NCBI RefSeq assembly: GCF_018332455.1
Contig: NZ_BOPZ01000005.1
Span: 111,035 to 175,034 of the forward strand
Reading direction: 5' to 3'
DNA: 64,000 nucleotides
DNA from: Clostridium polyendosporum
GTDB taxonomy: Bacteria; Bacillota; Clostridia; Clostridiales; Clostridiaceae
The position numbers were made by a program, and so were the translations under genes. The notes under the pieces are model-generated. The model was not told the DNA's origin. It did not search any database and saw nothing but the letters and a program-made list of their open reading frames with translations. Below, one piece after another: positions 27,600 through 37,486 of the stretch. Each line of letters starts with the position of its first letter. Position 1 is the stretch's first letter.

Positions 27600-27711
27600 G
27601 GTATCCCTCCCACTTGAATTTCAAGTAGTATTTTTATCAATTAGTAAAAAAATTATTCAAAGTAATAGAAAATTGTTTATATTTATAACAGTTATAGAAA
27701 AATTTTATACA

Positions 27712-27743
27712 AAAAAGGAGTCGAAAAACTCAACTCCTTTTTC
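27712..27743 (-). terminator. Terminator downstream of the COG2426 gene
   Basis: On the minus strand AAAAAGGAGTTGA pairs with TCGACTCCTTTTTT (one G-U), ending in a T-run. It lies 155 nt after the stop codon; no closer candidate is seen. Confidence 0.65.
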
Positions 27744-27897
27744 TTCTTATTATATCCCTTTAAATTCCCCATAATACCATAGTTGAAAGTCTCTTGAATA
27801 CGTTATCATGTATTTAATTATATTATATCACATAAAAACTAAAATGCAATATAAAATTTAAAAAATATTGATAAAAATACCAAAAATAGGTGTTCTC

Positions 27898-28380
27898 TTA
27901 CACAAAAAGTGCATCTAAAACTATTCTAACATTAAAGAATGTAGGAAAAAACATGCATATAGATGTTATTATTAGTGCAGATAGTATTCCACCTATAGCT
28001 ACGCATATAAATGATTTCTTAAAATCTAATCCTAAAAATGCAGCTATCGCACTTCCCGTCCATAACCCTGTAGTCGGTAAGGGTATAGCTACAAAAGCTA
28101 TAAGACTTATTTCTTTATACTTTTCGATTTTGCCCTTATTTTTACTAATTTTACTATCAATAAGAACTACAACCTTTTCAAATCTAGGATTTTTCTTAAG
28201 CCAGTTATATATGGTATTAAAAAGTAATAGTATGAATGGTACAGGTAGTAAACTTCCTAAAAAGCCTACAATAAAAATTAACAGAGGATTATATCCATAA
28301 AAAAATCCCAAAGGAATAGCCCCTCGCTGTTCTACAATAGGTACTGCAGAAAGCAAAAACACCCAAAATAATTCTCTCAT
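27898..28380 (-). CDS. COG2426-family small membrane protein
   Basis: 160 aa, four or five membrane helices. The N-terminus PIVEQRGAIPLGFFYG and the central IPLPTTGLWTGSAIAAFLGLDFKKSF are the family's hallmark re-entrant-like motifs, related to DedA-type proteins. Members are labelled small multidrug export protein on thin evidence; true substrate unknown. Single gene, divergent from the flavodiiron gene. Confidence 0.82.
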   Translation of the reverse strand: MRELFWVFLLSAVPIVEQRGAIPLGFFYGYNPLLIFIVGFLGSLLPVPFILLLFNTIYNWLKKNPRFEKVVVLIDSKISKNKGKIEKYKEISLIAFVAIPLPTTGLWTGSAIAAFLGLDFKKSFICVAIGGILSALIITSICMFFPTFFNVRIVLDALFV

Positions 28381-28668
28381 TTGTACACTCCTTTTCTCTT
28401 ATTTTTAATATAAGTAACATTATCTGATATCTAAATGATAATTTTAACTTATAGTAGATATTGAGTATATTATTAAAATATACATCTATTTTATCAAAAA
28501 TTTATATAAAAAGTTGTAAATAATTTTTAACAAAAAAAACAAAAGCCTATATTTACTTTCTTAATAATATGTGTATAATAAATTATATAAGTAATAATAA
28601 TTATTAAATAACCTAGTTTATTTTTTAAAAATATATGTTAAGTGATATTTAAAGGAAGGTGTTGTAAA

Positions 28669-31317
28669 GTGGAATCACTAGAAATTAAAAAGGATATTTA
28701 TTGGGTTGGTGCCCTTGACCCTAATTTAAGAATTTTTGATATTATTATGTATACTCCCTATGGAACAACATATAACTCATATGTTGTAAATGGAAATGAA
28801 AAAGTTGCAATTTTTGAAACTGTTAAGGAGCAGTTCTTCGAGGAATATATAACAAGGTTAAAAACTCTAAATGTTAACATCAATAATATAGATTATATTA
28901 TTGTAGATCATACCGAACCAGATCATTCAGGTTCAGTTGTAAAACTATTAGAGCTTTCACCTAAAGCTAAAGTTGTAGGTTCAGCAGCAGCAATAAAATT
29001 CATGAAGAAAATTGCAAATAGAGATTTCGAATCAATAATAGTTTCTGATGGTGATACTTTAAATTTAGGCAATAAAACATTAAGATTTATATCTGCTCCA
29101 TTTCTACATTGGCCAGACTCAATTTATACTTATATACCGGAAGATAAGTTATTAATGACTTGTGATTCCTTTGGAAGTCACTACTGTTTTGAAGAAGTAT
29201 ACAATGATTTAATTTTAAACACGGATAATTATATGGAAGCATTAAAATATTACTATGATTGCATTATGGGTCCATTTAAACCTTATGTGTTAAAAGCTAT
29301 TGATAAGATAAAAAACTTAGAAATAGATACTATATGTCCAGGCCATGGTCCTATTTTAAGAGAAAACCCATGGGAAATAGTTAATCTTTATAAAGAATGG
29401 AGTACTCCTGCTGCATTAAATAAGGATAAAAAAAAGAAAGTCACAATATCCTATGTTTCTGCTTATGGATATACTGAACAATTAGCAAGTAAAATAACCG
29501 ATGGAATAAACTCTGTAGGTGATTTTGAGATTAAACTATGTAATGTAATTCACTGCGATATGAAAGATATACTACTAGATATTTCTGATTCTGATGGTAT
29601 ACTATTTGGTTCACCAACTATAGTTGGTGAACTCCTCGAACCAATAAGAGATATACTCTCAAAACTTAATCCTATAGTCCATGGTGGAAAGGTCGCTGGA
29701 GCATTTGGTTCTTATGGTTGGAGTGGGGAGGCTGTACCAAGAATTGAAACACGACTTGCTGAGTTGAAAATGGAGATACATGGACCAGGATTAAAGATAA
29801 ACTTTAAACCATCGCAAGAAGATCTTCAAAAAGCTTTTGAATTTGGTATAGGCTTTGCAAAAATGATTTTAGGAAAAGAACATTCGAAATATAATCCTGA
29901 AACAAATTTATCAGTAGAAAAAGCAAAAAGTGGAGATGGCAAGCTCAAGCTGTGGAAATGTGTAGTTTGCGGTGAAATTTTCGAATATGATATTGCCCCT
30001 GAAATTTGCCCAGTTTGTGGTGCTGGTAGAGATCAGTTCGTTGAAATTGAAAGAACTGTAAAGGAAGATTTTAAACTAGAAACTAATGAAACTTTTGTTA
30101 TCATAGGAAATGGTGCTGCAGGGTTCTATGCTGCTAAATCTATAAGAGAACGAAATTCCAAATGTTTAATAAAGATTATTTCTGAAGAAGAGGTTCGTTC
30201 ATATTTTAGACCTATGCTTTCAGACTTATTAAGTGATAATATTAAAGACGATAAGTTCTATATAACCTCCAAGAAGTGGTATGATGAAAATAACATCAAA
30301 CAAATTCTTGGAACAATTGTAAAACTTATAGATACTAAAGATAAAAAAATTATACTAAGTAATAATGAGGAAATAAACTATGATAAGTTAATTTTAGCTA
30401 ATGGAAGTTACAACTTTATACCTTCTATTAAGGTAAGTTCAAATTCAGATAATGATATTAGCGAACTAAATTCATTTAACTACAAATCTGTAAATGGTGT
30501 ATTTACAATAAAGAATTTAAATGATGCTTATGAAATAAAAAAAGCAATAAAGATTTCAAAAAACGTAGTAGTAGTTGGAGGAGGCCTTCTTGGTCTTGAG
30601 GCTGCTTACGAATTAAATAAGCTGGGTCCTAAGATTACTGTAGTAGAACATTTCCCAAGACTACTCCCTAGACAACTGGATGAAGAAGGTTCACAAATAT
30701 TTAAGAATATTATTAGTAACTCTGGCATAGAGATAATACTTGAAGAAATTTGTGAAGAAGTAATAATTAAAAATAATAAAGTTGTTGGAGTAAAACTAAA
30801 AAATGATAAAGTTTTAGATTGTGATTTACTTCTATTTTCAGCAGGTATTAGATCAAATATAGAACTTCCAAAAATCGCTGGTATAGAATGTGACAAAGGT
30901 GTTGTAGTGAATAGTAAAATGGAAACAAATATAAAAGATATCTTTGCTTGTGGTGATGTCGCCGAGCTGGATGGCGTAATATTCGGTAATTGGCCAGCAG
31001 CAATTGAAATGGGTAAAGTAGCTGGGGCTAATGCTGCATCTGACGAAGCTTACTTTAAAAACTTCGTATCTTCAACAATATTTAGTGTTATGGGAACGCA
31101 TATATTCTCAGCAGGAATAATAGATTTTAGTGATTCTTCACTTGAACAAATAACCTCAAAAGATATATTAAATAATAAATATATAAAGTTATTCTTTAAG
31201 GATAATAAAATTGTAGCAGGTATATTAATAGGTAATATATCAAAATCTACTATAATAATAAAGGCCTTAGATAAATGCTTAACTAAGTCTGAAGTTTTAT
31301 CTAAAGGTATCATTTAA
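28669..31317 (+). CDS. Class F flavodiiron protein: diiron/flavodoxin/rubredoxin/NADH oxidoreductase fusion
   Basis: 882 aa, probably a self-sufficient NADH:O2 (or NO) reductase for oxygen defence. A metallo-beta-lactamase-like diiron domain (1-250) has all six usual ligands: H81, E83, D85, H147, D166, H226. A flavodoxin domain (259-400, [10 protein letters not shown]) follows. The short rubredoxin has Cys 431, 434, 447, 450, with only 12 residues between the CxxC pairs as in rubrerythrin. An FAD/NADH rubredoxin reductase (474-882) completes it ([28 protein letters not shown]). The start is GTG with GGAAGG nine bases ahead; a longer GTG frame at 28642 has none. A -10 TATAAT lies at 28574-28579. 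Confidence 0.93.
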   Translation: MESLEIKKDIYWVGALDPNLRIFDIIMYTPYGTTYNSYVVNGNEKVAIFETVKEQFFEEYITRLKTLNVNINNIDYIIVDHTEPDHSGSVVKLLELSPKAKVVGSAAAIKFMKKIANRDFESIIVSDGDTLNLGNKTLRFISAPFLHWPDSIYTYIPEDKLLMTCDSFGSHYCFEEVYNDLILNTDNYMEALKYYYDCIMGPFKPYVLKAIDKIKNLEIDTICPGHGPILRENPWEIVNLYKEWSTPAALNKDKKKKVTISYVSAYGYTEQLASKITDGINSVGDFEIKLCNVIHCDMKDILLDISDSDGILFGSPTIVGELLEPIRDILSKLNPIVHGGKVAGAFGSYGWSGEAVPRIETRLAELKMEIHGPGLKINFKPSQEDLQKAFEFGIGFAKMILGKEHSKYNPETNLSVEKAKSGDGKLKLWKCVVCGEIFEYDIAPEICPVCGAGRDQFVEIERTVKEDFKLETNETFVIIGNGAAGFYAAKSIRERNSKCLIKIISEEEVRSYFRPMLSDLLSDNIKDDKFYITSKKWYDENNIKQILGTIVKLIDTKDKKIILSNNEEINYDKLILANGSYNFIPSIKVSSNSDNDISELNSFNYKSVNGVFTIKNLNDAYEIKKAIKISKNVVVVGGGLLGLEAAYELNKLGPKITVVEHFPRLLPRQLDEEGSQIFKNIISNSGIEIILEEICEEVIIKNNKVVGVKLKNDKVLDCDLLLFSAGIRSNIELPKIAGIECDKGVVVNSKMETNIKDIFACGDVAELDGVIFGNWPAAIEMGKVAGANAASDEAYFKNFVSSTIFSVMGTHIFSAGIIDFSDSSLEQITSKDILNNKYIKLFFKDNKIVAGILIGNISKSTIIIKALDKCLTKSEVLSKGII

Positions 31318-31347
31318 AAATTTAATTAAGTTGTCAAGATATTAACC

Positions 31348-31395
31348 TTAAAAGAATGTGCCGAGACTGAAAAAGTACTCGACACATTCTTTTAA
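31348..31395. terminator. Bidirectional terminator between the flavodiiron gene and ssb
   Basis: TTAAAAGAATGTG (31348-31360) pairs with CACATTCTTTTAA (31383-31395), extended by CGAG/CTCG. It serves both convergent genes and overlaps the ssb stop codon. Confidence 0.88.
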
Positions 31396-31754
31396 TTATT
31401 ATTGTCGCTAGTCATGTCTCCATTTTCTTCGTTTCTTCTGTTTCCAACAAACCTAAAGTCTTCTGCCACAACCTCCGCTATATACTTTTTATTTCCATCT
31501 TTATCTTCATAGCTTCCAGTTCTTAATCTTCCGCTTAGACTAATTATGCTGCCTTTCTTCATGTATTGGCATACTACCTCAGCTTTTCTTCCCCATATAG
31601 TTACAGGAATAAGGTCTGCTTTTCTCTCTCCATCAGAAGACTTAAAGTTTCTTTCTACAGCAATTATAAATTTCGTATAAACCTTTTCATGGCCTTCAAC
31701 TAATCTTAGTTCAGGGTCTTTAATTAATTTGCCTAATAAAACAATCTTATTCAT
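31392..31754 (-). CDS. ssb: Single-stranded-DNA-binding protein, short and lacking the acidic tip
   Basis: 120 aa. The OB-fold is clear: MNKIVLLGKLIKDPELR, VTIWGRKAEVVCQYMKKGS and SLSGRLRTGSYEDKDG. It ends MTSDNNN instead of the usual DDDIPF-type tip that recruits repair and replication proteins. It is not beside rpsF/rpsR as the main ssb usually is, so this is probably an accessory SSB. Single gene. Confidence 0.87.
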   Translation of the reverse strand: MNKIVLLGKLIKDPELRLVEGHEKVYTKFIIAVERNFKSSDGERKADLIPVTIWGRKAEVVCQYMKKGSIISLSGRLRTGSYEDKDGNKKYIAEVVAEDFRFVGNRRNEENGDMTSDNNN

Positions 31755-31923
31755 ATTATAACCTCCTGAAAATTCTCATTGTAAATTCTATCCATACAAA
31801 CAATTTTTATGCAACCTTGTGTAAAAATTAGTATAAATATATTAATTTCAATTAGCTTTAAACTTATAGAAGATAATATAAAAATAAAAATTATACTTTG
31901 TAAAATTATATTAAATAAAAATA

Positions 31924-31966
31924 AATAGCTTAAATCAAGCCTGTATTTAGCTCAATTTAAGCTATT
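31924..31966. terminator. Hairpin beside repeat copy D
   Basis: AATAGCTTAAAT (31924-31935) and ATTTAAGCTATT (31955-31966) are perfect 12-bp arms. On the minus strand it follows the tail of repeat copy D by about 9 nt and ends in TTATTTTT. It probably terminates the phosphatase gene transcript. The rest of 31755-32144 holds only copy D and AT-rich DNA. Confidence 0.5.
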
Positions 31967-31975
31967 GTTATAAGT

Positions 31976-32046
31976 TTTATTTGCTGCCATTTCACAAAGC
32001 GAAATATAGGTAAAAGTAAATAGGTTCGATACCTATTCACTTTTAT
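31976..32046 (-). repeat. Two-hairpin intergenic repeat, copy D (minus orientation)
   Basis: Read on the minus strand: hairpin 1 is GTGAATAGGT-ATCGA-ACCTATTTAC, where the closing pair is T-A instead of the C-G seen in copies C, E and I. Hairpin 2 is imperfect (ATTTCGC...GTGAAAT), followed by GGCAGCAAATAAAA. Confidence 0.65.
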
Positions 32047-32144
32047 TTATAATTGTTATTTGTATTTTTTGAATGTCTACCATAAATTACTCTAAATTAA
32101 AGAAAATTTCATTTAGGTATAAACTAATGCACTTTGATTATATT

Positions 32145-32783
32145 CTACCATCCTTTAGTTGTGAAATCTCTTCCATAATGAGAGATATCATTATTTAAAA
32201 TAATATCAAAATTATCATCATATACTTCAATTTGAGTTAATCCAGCTTGTCCCATAACTGGCAACTTCATTATTTCTTCTTTTGTAACCTTCATAAAATA
32301 CATCATTATCATTTTTAATGCTATTCCATGAGTTACTATAAGAATCTTCTTTTCTTTATTCTCAGTTATAATCTCTTTAATAGCTTTCTCACATCTTTCT
32401 GAAAGTGCATCAATAGTTTCTCCTCCAAAAGGTTTATACTTGTTTGGATTATAGAAATAGTTTTGTAACTGTTCACCATAAAGTTCACTTCTTGAAATTT
32501 CATCAAGAGTTAATCCTTCCCATTCCCCCACATGAATTTCTTTTAATCCTTCATGAGTTATTATATCTATATTCCTACCTCTTTTAAGTATTTCAGCAGT
32601 TTTATACGCTCTTTCTATAGGGCTTGAGTAAATAACATCTATTACTTCATCCTTTAATCTCTCACTTAAACTCTCAGCTTGCTTTATTCCAAGATCAGTT
32701 AAAGGTGAATTTCCCCATCCCTGCATTCTTTTATCTACATTCCAAAGAGTTTCACCATGTCTTGTAAGATATAGTGTTGTCAT
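32145..32783 (-). CDS. Histidine phosphatase superfamily protein (phosphoglycerate-mutase-like)
   Basis: 212 aa. The catalytic RHGE is in YLTRHGETLWN near the N-terminus and the second His in ILIVTHGIALKM; ERAYKTAE and HVGEWEGLTLDEI complete the PhoE/CobC pattern. Substrate cannot be told: broad phosphatase, alpha-ribazole phosphatase or phosphoglycerate mutase are possible. No cobalamin genes are nearby. Single gene. Confidence 0.88.
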   Translation of the reverse strand: MTTLYLTRHGETLWNVDKRMQGWGNSPLTDLGIKQAESLSERLKDEVIDVIYSSPIERAYKTAEILKRGRNIDIITHEGLKEIHVGEWEGLTLDEISRSELYGEQLQNYFYNPNKYKPFGGETIDALSERCEKAIKEIITENKEKKILIVTHGIALKMIMMYFMKVTKEEIMKLPVMGQAGLTQIEVYDDNFDIILNNDISHYGRDFTTKGW

Positions 32784-32927
32784 ATGTACACCTCCATATT
32801 TCCTACTTCAATTAATTCATTATAGCACAGTACTTTTATATTCGACTTATAACGATATAAAAATAATATATAAAACTAGGAGAGACTTATTAATTTTATA
32901 GACTTATGTAGTTAAATAACAATAAAT

Positions 32928-32960
32928 AAAGCTGACCAGGCATCGAGCCTATTCAGCTTT
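32928..32960 (+). repeat. Two-hairpin intergenic repeat, copy E (hairpin 1 only)
   Basis: AAAGCTGACCAGG and CCTATTCAGCTTT flank CATCGAG; the outer seven pairs and the inner AGGC/GCCT match. Hairpin 2 is absent. It lies about 90 nt after the stop codon of the minus-strand LCP gene and may act as its terminator. Confidence 0.55.
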
Positions 32961-33046
32961 ACTTTTCATGAATTGTTTAAGAATTAAAGTTATTTATCTT
33001 TAATTACTAAATAATAACCTGATTACATAACACTTATCCCTAAATG

Positions 33047-34030
33047 TTATTGTAAGTAAATAAATTGATGAAGTTTTTTAACGTTTTCTTCTTCATTCCA
33101 CTTCATGTAATATATTCCATTAACCATAGCATCCTGCCTTAGACCATCATAAGGACATCTTGTTTCCTTTATGCCATTCTTTCCATAGTTAGAAATTGTC
33201 GTTGCTACACTTATTATTTCAATTCTATTTAAGCTAGTTTCAATATAAGGTAGTATATTAGAAAGTATTGTTGGGTATTCAGTAACAGATTTATCCTTCA
33301 ACTTACTAAATATTTGCTCAAGAACTCTTCTCTGCCTTTCGGTTCTTTCATAGTCTTGATTTCCTACATATCTAATTCTGCAATATGCAGTTGCTTGTTG
33401 TCCATTTAAAACTTGGTTTCCTGACCTACTTATAGGAGTATATTGAGTTTTACCAATACTTGCTATATCTTTAGCATATCCATTAAGTGACTTAACTTCC
33501 GATGACCTTACATTAATTTCCACTCCACCAACTTGATCTATAATCTTGGTAAGACCATTAAAATCTACTTTTACATAGTCAGTTATGTCTAATTTAAATT
33601 TTTCATTTATAGTTTTTACAGATAATTCTGGCCCTCCATAATGGTAAGCATAGTTTAATTTATTCACCTTATCTGGTCCATACTCTACGTAAGTATCTCT
33701 CATCAATGAAGATAGTTTTATTTGTTTTGAAGTATCATCTAAGCTTATTATTATATTTGAATCAGAAGCTTTTTCTTGATTATCTACTCCAAGAAGAAGT
33801 ATATTTTTGACCTTATTTCTTCCAGATTGTGTACTTTTATCATCATTTATAGGAACTTGATTTACATCTGTTACTCCTATTTTATTTTCATCAAGTTTTA
33901 CTCTATTAATCTTATTAATGTAGTAATATGATCCTCCTACTGCTATTAGTAAAGCTGATGCAATTATTAGACCAAATATAATTATTATCTTTTGCTTATT
34001 AGACTTATTTCTCATTTTAGTTTCTTTCAT
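33047..34030 (-). CDS. LytR-CpsA-Psr (LCP) family cell-wall glycopolymer ligase
   Basis: 327 aa from the chosen start. One N-terminal membrane helix (about 14-36) precedes an extracellular LCP domain (LLLGVDNQ, SLMRDTYVEY, KLNYAYHYGGPELSVKTIN, RIRYVGNQDYERTERQRRV). The family attaches polysaccharides or teichoic-acid-like polymers to peptidoglycan. The longest frame begins at 34039, but ATG at 34030 has GGAGGG nine bases ahead. Divergent from galE. A paralogue lies at 36311. Confidence 0.92.
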   Translation of the reverse strand: MKETKMRNKSNKQKIIIIFGLIIASALLIAVGGSYYYINKINRVKLDENKIGVTDVNQVPINDDKSTQSGRNKVKNILLLGVDNQEKASDSNIIISLDDTSKQIKLSSLMRDTYVEYGPDKVNKLNYAYHYGGPELSVKTINEKFKLDITDYVKVDFNGLTKIIDQVGGVEINVRSSEVKSLNGYAKDIASIGKTQYTPISRSGNQVLNGQQATAYCRIRYVGNQDYERTERQRRVLEQIFSKLKDKSVTEYPTILSNILPYIETSLNRIEIISVATTISNYGKNGIKETRCPYDGLRQDAMVNGIYYMKWNEEENVKKLHQFIYLQ

Positions 34031-34158
34031 ATTTGCCATCCCTCCGTAAAGATATAACTGTAAATATTTTACTACAATAATAATTTAACTTCAAATCTCT
34101 AGTAGTATTATTAGCAATAGTATTATAATATAATTATACATTTAAAGGAGGGATATCA

Positions 34159-35139
34159 ATGGCAATATTAATTTGTGGTGGTGCTGGCTATATAGGAAGT
34201 CACATGGTAGCAGAGTTGTTAGAAAGTGGAAAAGATGTTGTAATACTTGATAACTTTGAAAAAGGCCATAAAGATGCTATCTTAGGGGGTAAGCTTTACG
34301 AAGGAGACTTAAGAGATAGAACTATATTAGATAAAGTATTTACTGAAAATCATATAGAAGCAGTTATTGATTTTGCTGCATATTCTTTAGTAGGCGAAAG
34401 TATGAGTGAGCCTTTAAAATACTTTAATAATAATGTATCTGGTACAATAACTCTTCTTGAGGCAATGAGGGCTCATAATGTTAAATACATAGTATTTTCT
34501 TCAACAGCAGCAACCTATGGAGAACCTGAAAGTATACCAATCTTAGAGGAAGATAAAAATGACCCAACTAACGCTTATGGTGAATCCAAGCTATTAGTTG
34601 AAAAAATACTGAAGTGGTGTGACAATGCTTATGGAATAAAATACACTGCTCTTAGATATTTCAATGCTGCTGGAGCACATATAAACGGTAAGATTGGAGA
34701 GGATCACTCACCTGAAACTCATCTTATACCACTTATACTACAAGTAGCTTTAGAAAAAAGAGATAAAATTATGATGTTTGGAGATGATTATGATACAAAG
34801 GATGGTACCTGTGTAAGAGACTACATACATGTATCGGATCTTGCTTCTGCTCATTCTCTAGCATTACAAAGACTCATGAATGGCGGAGAAAGCAGAATAT
34901 ACAACCTTGGAAATGGCACTGGTTTCACTGTAAAAGAAGTAATAGATGTCGCAAGAAAGGTAACTGGTCATCCTATACCAGCAGAAGTTGCTCCAAGAAG
35001 AGCTGGGGACCCTGCAGTTTTAATAGCATCCTCAAAGAAAGCAATTGAGGAATTAGGTTGGGAGCCTAAATTCAACTCTCTTGAAACTATCATTGAAACA
35101 GCTTGGAACTGGCATAAAAATCACCCAAATGGATATTAA
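34159..35139 (+). CDS. galE: UDP-glucose 4-epimerase
   Basis: 326 aa, short-chain dehydrogenase fold. The NAD site is GGAGYIGSHM; the catalytic Ser/Thr is in FSSTAATYGEP and the YxxxK is YGESK. The C-terminal RRAGDPAVLIASSKKA is typical of GalE. It interconverts UDP-glucose and UDP-galactose, feeding surface polymers. The ATG start follows AGGAGGG. It is flanked by two LCP genes, in keeping with envelope polysaccharide work. Confidence 0.94.
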   Translation: MAILICGGAGYIGSHMVAELLESGKDVVILDNFEKGHKDAILGGKLYEGDLRDRTILDKVFTENHIEAVIDFAAYSLVGESMSEPLKYFNNNVSGTITLLEAMRAHNVKYIVFSSTAATYGEPESIPILEEDKNDPTNAYGESKLLVEKILKWCDNAYGIKYTALRYFNAAGAHINGKIGEDHSPETHLIPLILQVALEKRDKIMMFGDDYDTKDGTCVRDYIHVSDLASAHSLALQRLMNGGESRIYNLGNGTGFTVKEVIDVARKVTGHPIPAEVAPRRAGDPAVLIASSKKAIEELGWEPKFNSLETIIETAWNWHKNHPNGY

Positions 35140-35169
35140 AAAACTCGACCAATTTTGGTCGAGTTTTTT
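35138..35169. terminator. Bidirectional terminator between galE and the YihY gene
   Basis: AAAAAACTCGACCAA (35138-35152) pairs with TTGGTCGAGTTTTTT (35155-35169). It overlaps both stop codons of the convergent genes. Confidence 0.93.
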
Positions 35170-36004
35170 AATAATCTTCTGCTAACACAGCATTTATTTC
35201 TCCTCCAAGAAGAAGTAGTAAGGAGGTTAAAAATAACCACGTCATAAGCACGAATATTGCTCCTAGGCTACCATAAAACCTAGAATAATTACTAAAGTTA
35301 TTTACATAAAACGAAAAACCATAGGAGGTAGCTAACCATCCTATTGTACTTATGACTGCACCTGGCAAAACCTCTGACCAAGTAAGTCTTCTATTTGGAG
35401 TAAAGTAATATAAAGATGCAAAAATTAAAATCATCATAGATATAAGAATAATAAATCGGAACATATCCCATGCAAATTTTATGGCTTTATCGAAAGGAAA
35501 CTTTATAATTAGAAATTTACCTATAAGATCTCCAAAAACCATTAGAAACAAAGTTATTATTATCATTAAAGCAAATGCTAAAGTACAAAGAATAGATATA
35601 TAGGTTACTTTAAAATAAGATCGTGTTTCCCTGACCTCATAAGCTTTATTAAGCCCTTTAATTACTCCACTAAAACCTGAAGAAGATGTCCATAACGCAA
35701 GCAAAATACTGAGCCATAAAAGTCCTTTCTGTTGACTTTCTACCACTTCTACTACTGTAGACTCAATAAGCTCATAAGCATTCAAGGGTAGAATACTCTT
35801 TAAACTTACTAAGACATCGTTACTACTTAAGTTACTTAACCCAACTAATGTCATAAGAAACATAAGAAAAGGAAAAAAGGCAAGTATTAAATTATAAGCA
35901 AGCTGAGAAGCTAGAGCAAATATATCATCTTTCTTTACCTTTTTTATTAGCTTTTTAACTATGATAAAAAAACAATTTCTTCTTAGTAAACAATCTTTAT
36001 CCAT
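35168..36004 (-). CDS. YihY/BrkB-family membrane protein
   Basis: 278 aa, about six membrane helices. Family features are ALASQLAYNLILAFFPFLMFL near the N-terminus, the central LWTSSSGFSGVIKGLNKAYEV, and GAVISTIGWLATSYGFSFYV. Once called ribonuclease BN, the family is now thought to be a transporter or lipid-related protein of unknown role. Single gene. Confidence 0.88.
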   Translation of the reverse strand: MDKDCLLRRNCFFIIVKKLIKKVKKDDIFALASQLAYNLILAFFPFLMFLMTLVGLSNLSSNDVLVSLKSILPLNAYELIESTVVEVVESQQKGLLWLSILLALWTSSSGFSGVIKGLNKAYEVRETRSYFKVTYISILCTLAFALMIIITLFLMVFGDLIGKFLIIKFPFDKAIKFAWDMFRFIILISMMILIFASLYYFTPNRRLTWSEVLPGAVISTIGWLATSYGFSFYVNNFSNYSRFYGSLGAIFVLMTWLFLTSLLLLLGGEINAVLAEDY

Positions 36005-36310
36005 TCAATCACCTTACTAAAAATTTTTATAGTAGATTATCTTATTATTAATAAATTTTTTATGAGATTGTTTATCTTTATGTGTCTACATAGCAATGTA
36101 TTATAAATCCATTTATTAATATTCTCACAAAAAAACTAATTTATTATATTACATTTATCAAGTAAAAAATTATTTTTTTAATCTTGGATCTATCGTATAA
36201 TTTTATACAAGTAACATAAATAATATGACATTATTATGTGATTATTATTTATTTATAAGTACTTTAATAGTATAATTTTAATATTGAGTTTTTATTAAGG
36301 CGGTGGAAAC
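36005..36310. other. Divergent promoter region of the YihY and second LCP genes
   Basis: A -10 TATAAT lies at 36271-36276 for the plus-strand LCP gene, without a convincing -35. No repeat or RNA element is seen. Confidence 0.4.
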
Positions 36311-37342
36311 ATGGTGAAGAGAGCGAAACACTCAAGAAAAAATAATAAAAGTAATAAAAAGACTAAAGTAATTGTATTAACTATATTGTTTATTCTTATA
36401 TTCATTATAGGATTTGGTGCATTTTATACTTATAATTTGTTAAATAAGGTTAATAAAACTGAAATATCTAAAAGCAATGATGACTTAGGTATTGATAATT
36501 CTGTTACAGAACAATTTAAAGATAAAGAAGATGACATCATAAACATAGCATTCTTTGGAGTTGACCAAATGAATCCAGGTGAAAGAGGTCGATCCGACTC
36601 TACAATGGTTCTTACTATTGATACAAAGACTAAAAAGATTAAGATGACTTCAATTATGAGAGATTCTTATGTAGCCATAGAAGGTTACGGAAAGGATAAA
36701 TTAAATCATGCCTATGCCTTTGGTGGACCACAGCTAGCAATAAAGACATTGAATCAAAACTATGGATTAAACATAAAAGATTTCGTTGCTGTTAACTTTG
36801 GAGAATTATCTAAAATTATAGATGAACTTGGTGGTGTTGATATAAACATTAAAGATTATGAAGTTAAAATGGTTAATGCATATATTGACAGCGTTGCAGA
36901 CATTATCAAACAACCTGGAAAACATATTTCACAGCCTGGACTTCAAACATTATCCGGAGTACAAGCCGTTGCATATACCAGAATAAGATATGTTGGAAAT
37001 GGCGACTTTGAAAGAACTGAAAGACAGCGAACTGTTTTAACTGCACTTTTCAACAAAATTAAGAACGCAGGTGTTGCAAATTATCCATCAATGGTTAATA
37101 AGTTGTTACCATATGTTGAAACAAGTTTAAGCTCTATTAACTTAATAAAAATTGGTACAAATGCTTTAAGTACTGGAGTTACCAATCTAGAACAGGAAAG
37201 ATTTCCACTTGATGGCTATTGTACAGGAGCTACAATAAATGGTGTATGGTATTTAAAATTTGATGAAGAAGCTACTAAGGAACAAATGCAAAAGTATATA
37301 TTCGAGGATGTAAAACCAACTGCAGCGACTCCTAAATTTTAA
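36311..37342 (+). CDS. LytR-CpsA-Psr (LCP) family cell-wall glycopolymer ligase, second copy
   Basis: 343 aa. A lysine-rich cytosolic tip is followed by a membrane helix (about 18-42) and an extracellular LCP domain: IAFFGVDQ, RGRSDSTMVLTID, SIMRDSYVAI, KLNHAYAFGGPQLAIKTLN, RIRYVGNGDFERTERQR. The pyrophosphate-contacting Arg residues are present. The ATG start has GGCGGTGG upstream. It is a paralogue of the 33047 gene, probably with a different polymer or growth-phase role. Confidence 0.92.
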   Translation: MVKRAKHSRKNNKSNKKTKVIVLTILFILIFIIGFGAFYTYNLLNKVNKTEISKSNDDLGIDNSVTEQFKDKEDDIINIAFFGVDQMNPGERGRSDSTMVLTIDTKTKKIKMTSIMRDSYVAIEGYGKDKLNHAYAFGGPQLAIKTLNQNYGLNIKDFVAVNFGELSKIIDELGGVDINIKDYEVKMVNAYIDSVADIIKQPGKHISQPGLQTLSGVQAVAYTRIRYVGNGDFERTERQRTVLTALFNKIKNAGVANYPSMVNKLLPYVETSLSSINLIKIGTNALSTGVTNLEQERFPLDGYCTGATINGVWYLKFDEEATKEQMQKYIFEDVKPTAATPKF

Positions 37343-37359
37343 ATTTAAGTTATTAAAAT

Positions 37360-37390
37360 AAATAGAGCATAAAACTATGCTCTATTTTTT
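37360..37390 (+). terminator. Terminator of the second LCP gene
   Basis: AAATAGAGCAT pairs with ATGCTCTATTT, followed by TTT. It begins 18 nt after the stop codon. Confidence 0.85.
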
Positions 37391-37400
37391 ATAGTAAAAT

Positions 37401-37470
37401 AAAATTTAATAGGTATAGATCCTATTAAATTCGACCTAGATTTCACGTTGTGAAATGGTAGCAAATAAAG
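37401..37470 (+). repeat. Two-hairpin intergenic repeat, copy F
   Basis: Hairpin 1 is a perfect 11-bp stem AATTTAATAGG/CCTATTAAATT (37403-37413, 37421-37431) of quite different sequence from copies A and E. Hairpin 2 is ATTTCACGTTGTGAAAT, with tail GGTAGCAAATAAAG. It ends 16 nt before the next gene's start codon, in the same orientation. Confidence 0.7.
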
Positions 37471-37486
37471 AAAGGGTGTTTAATAA

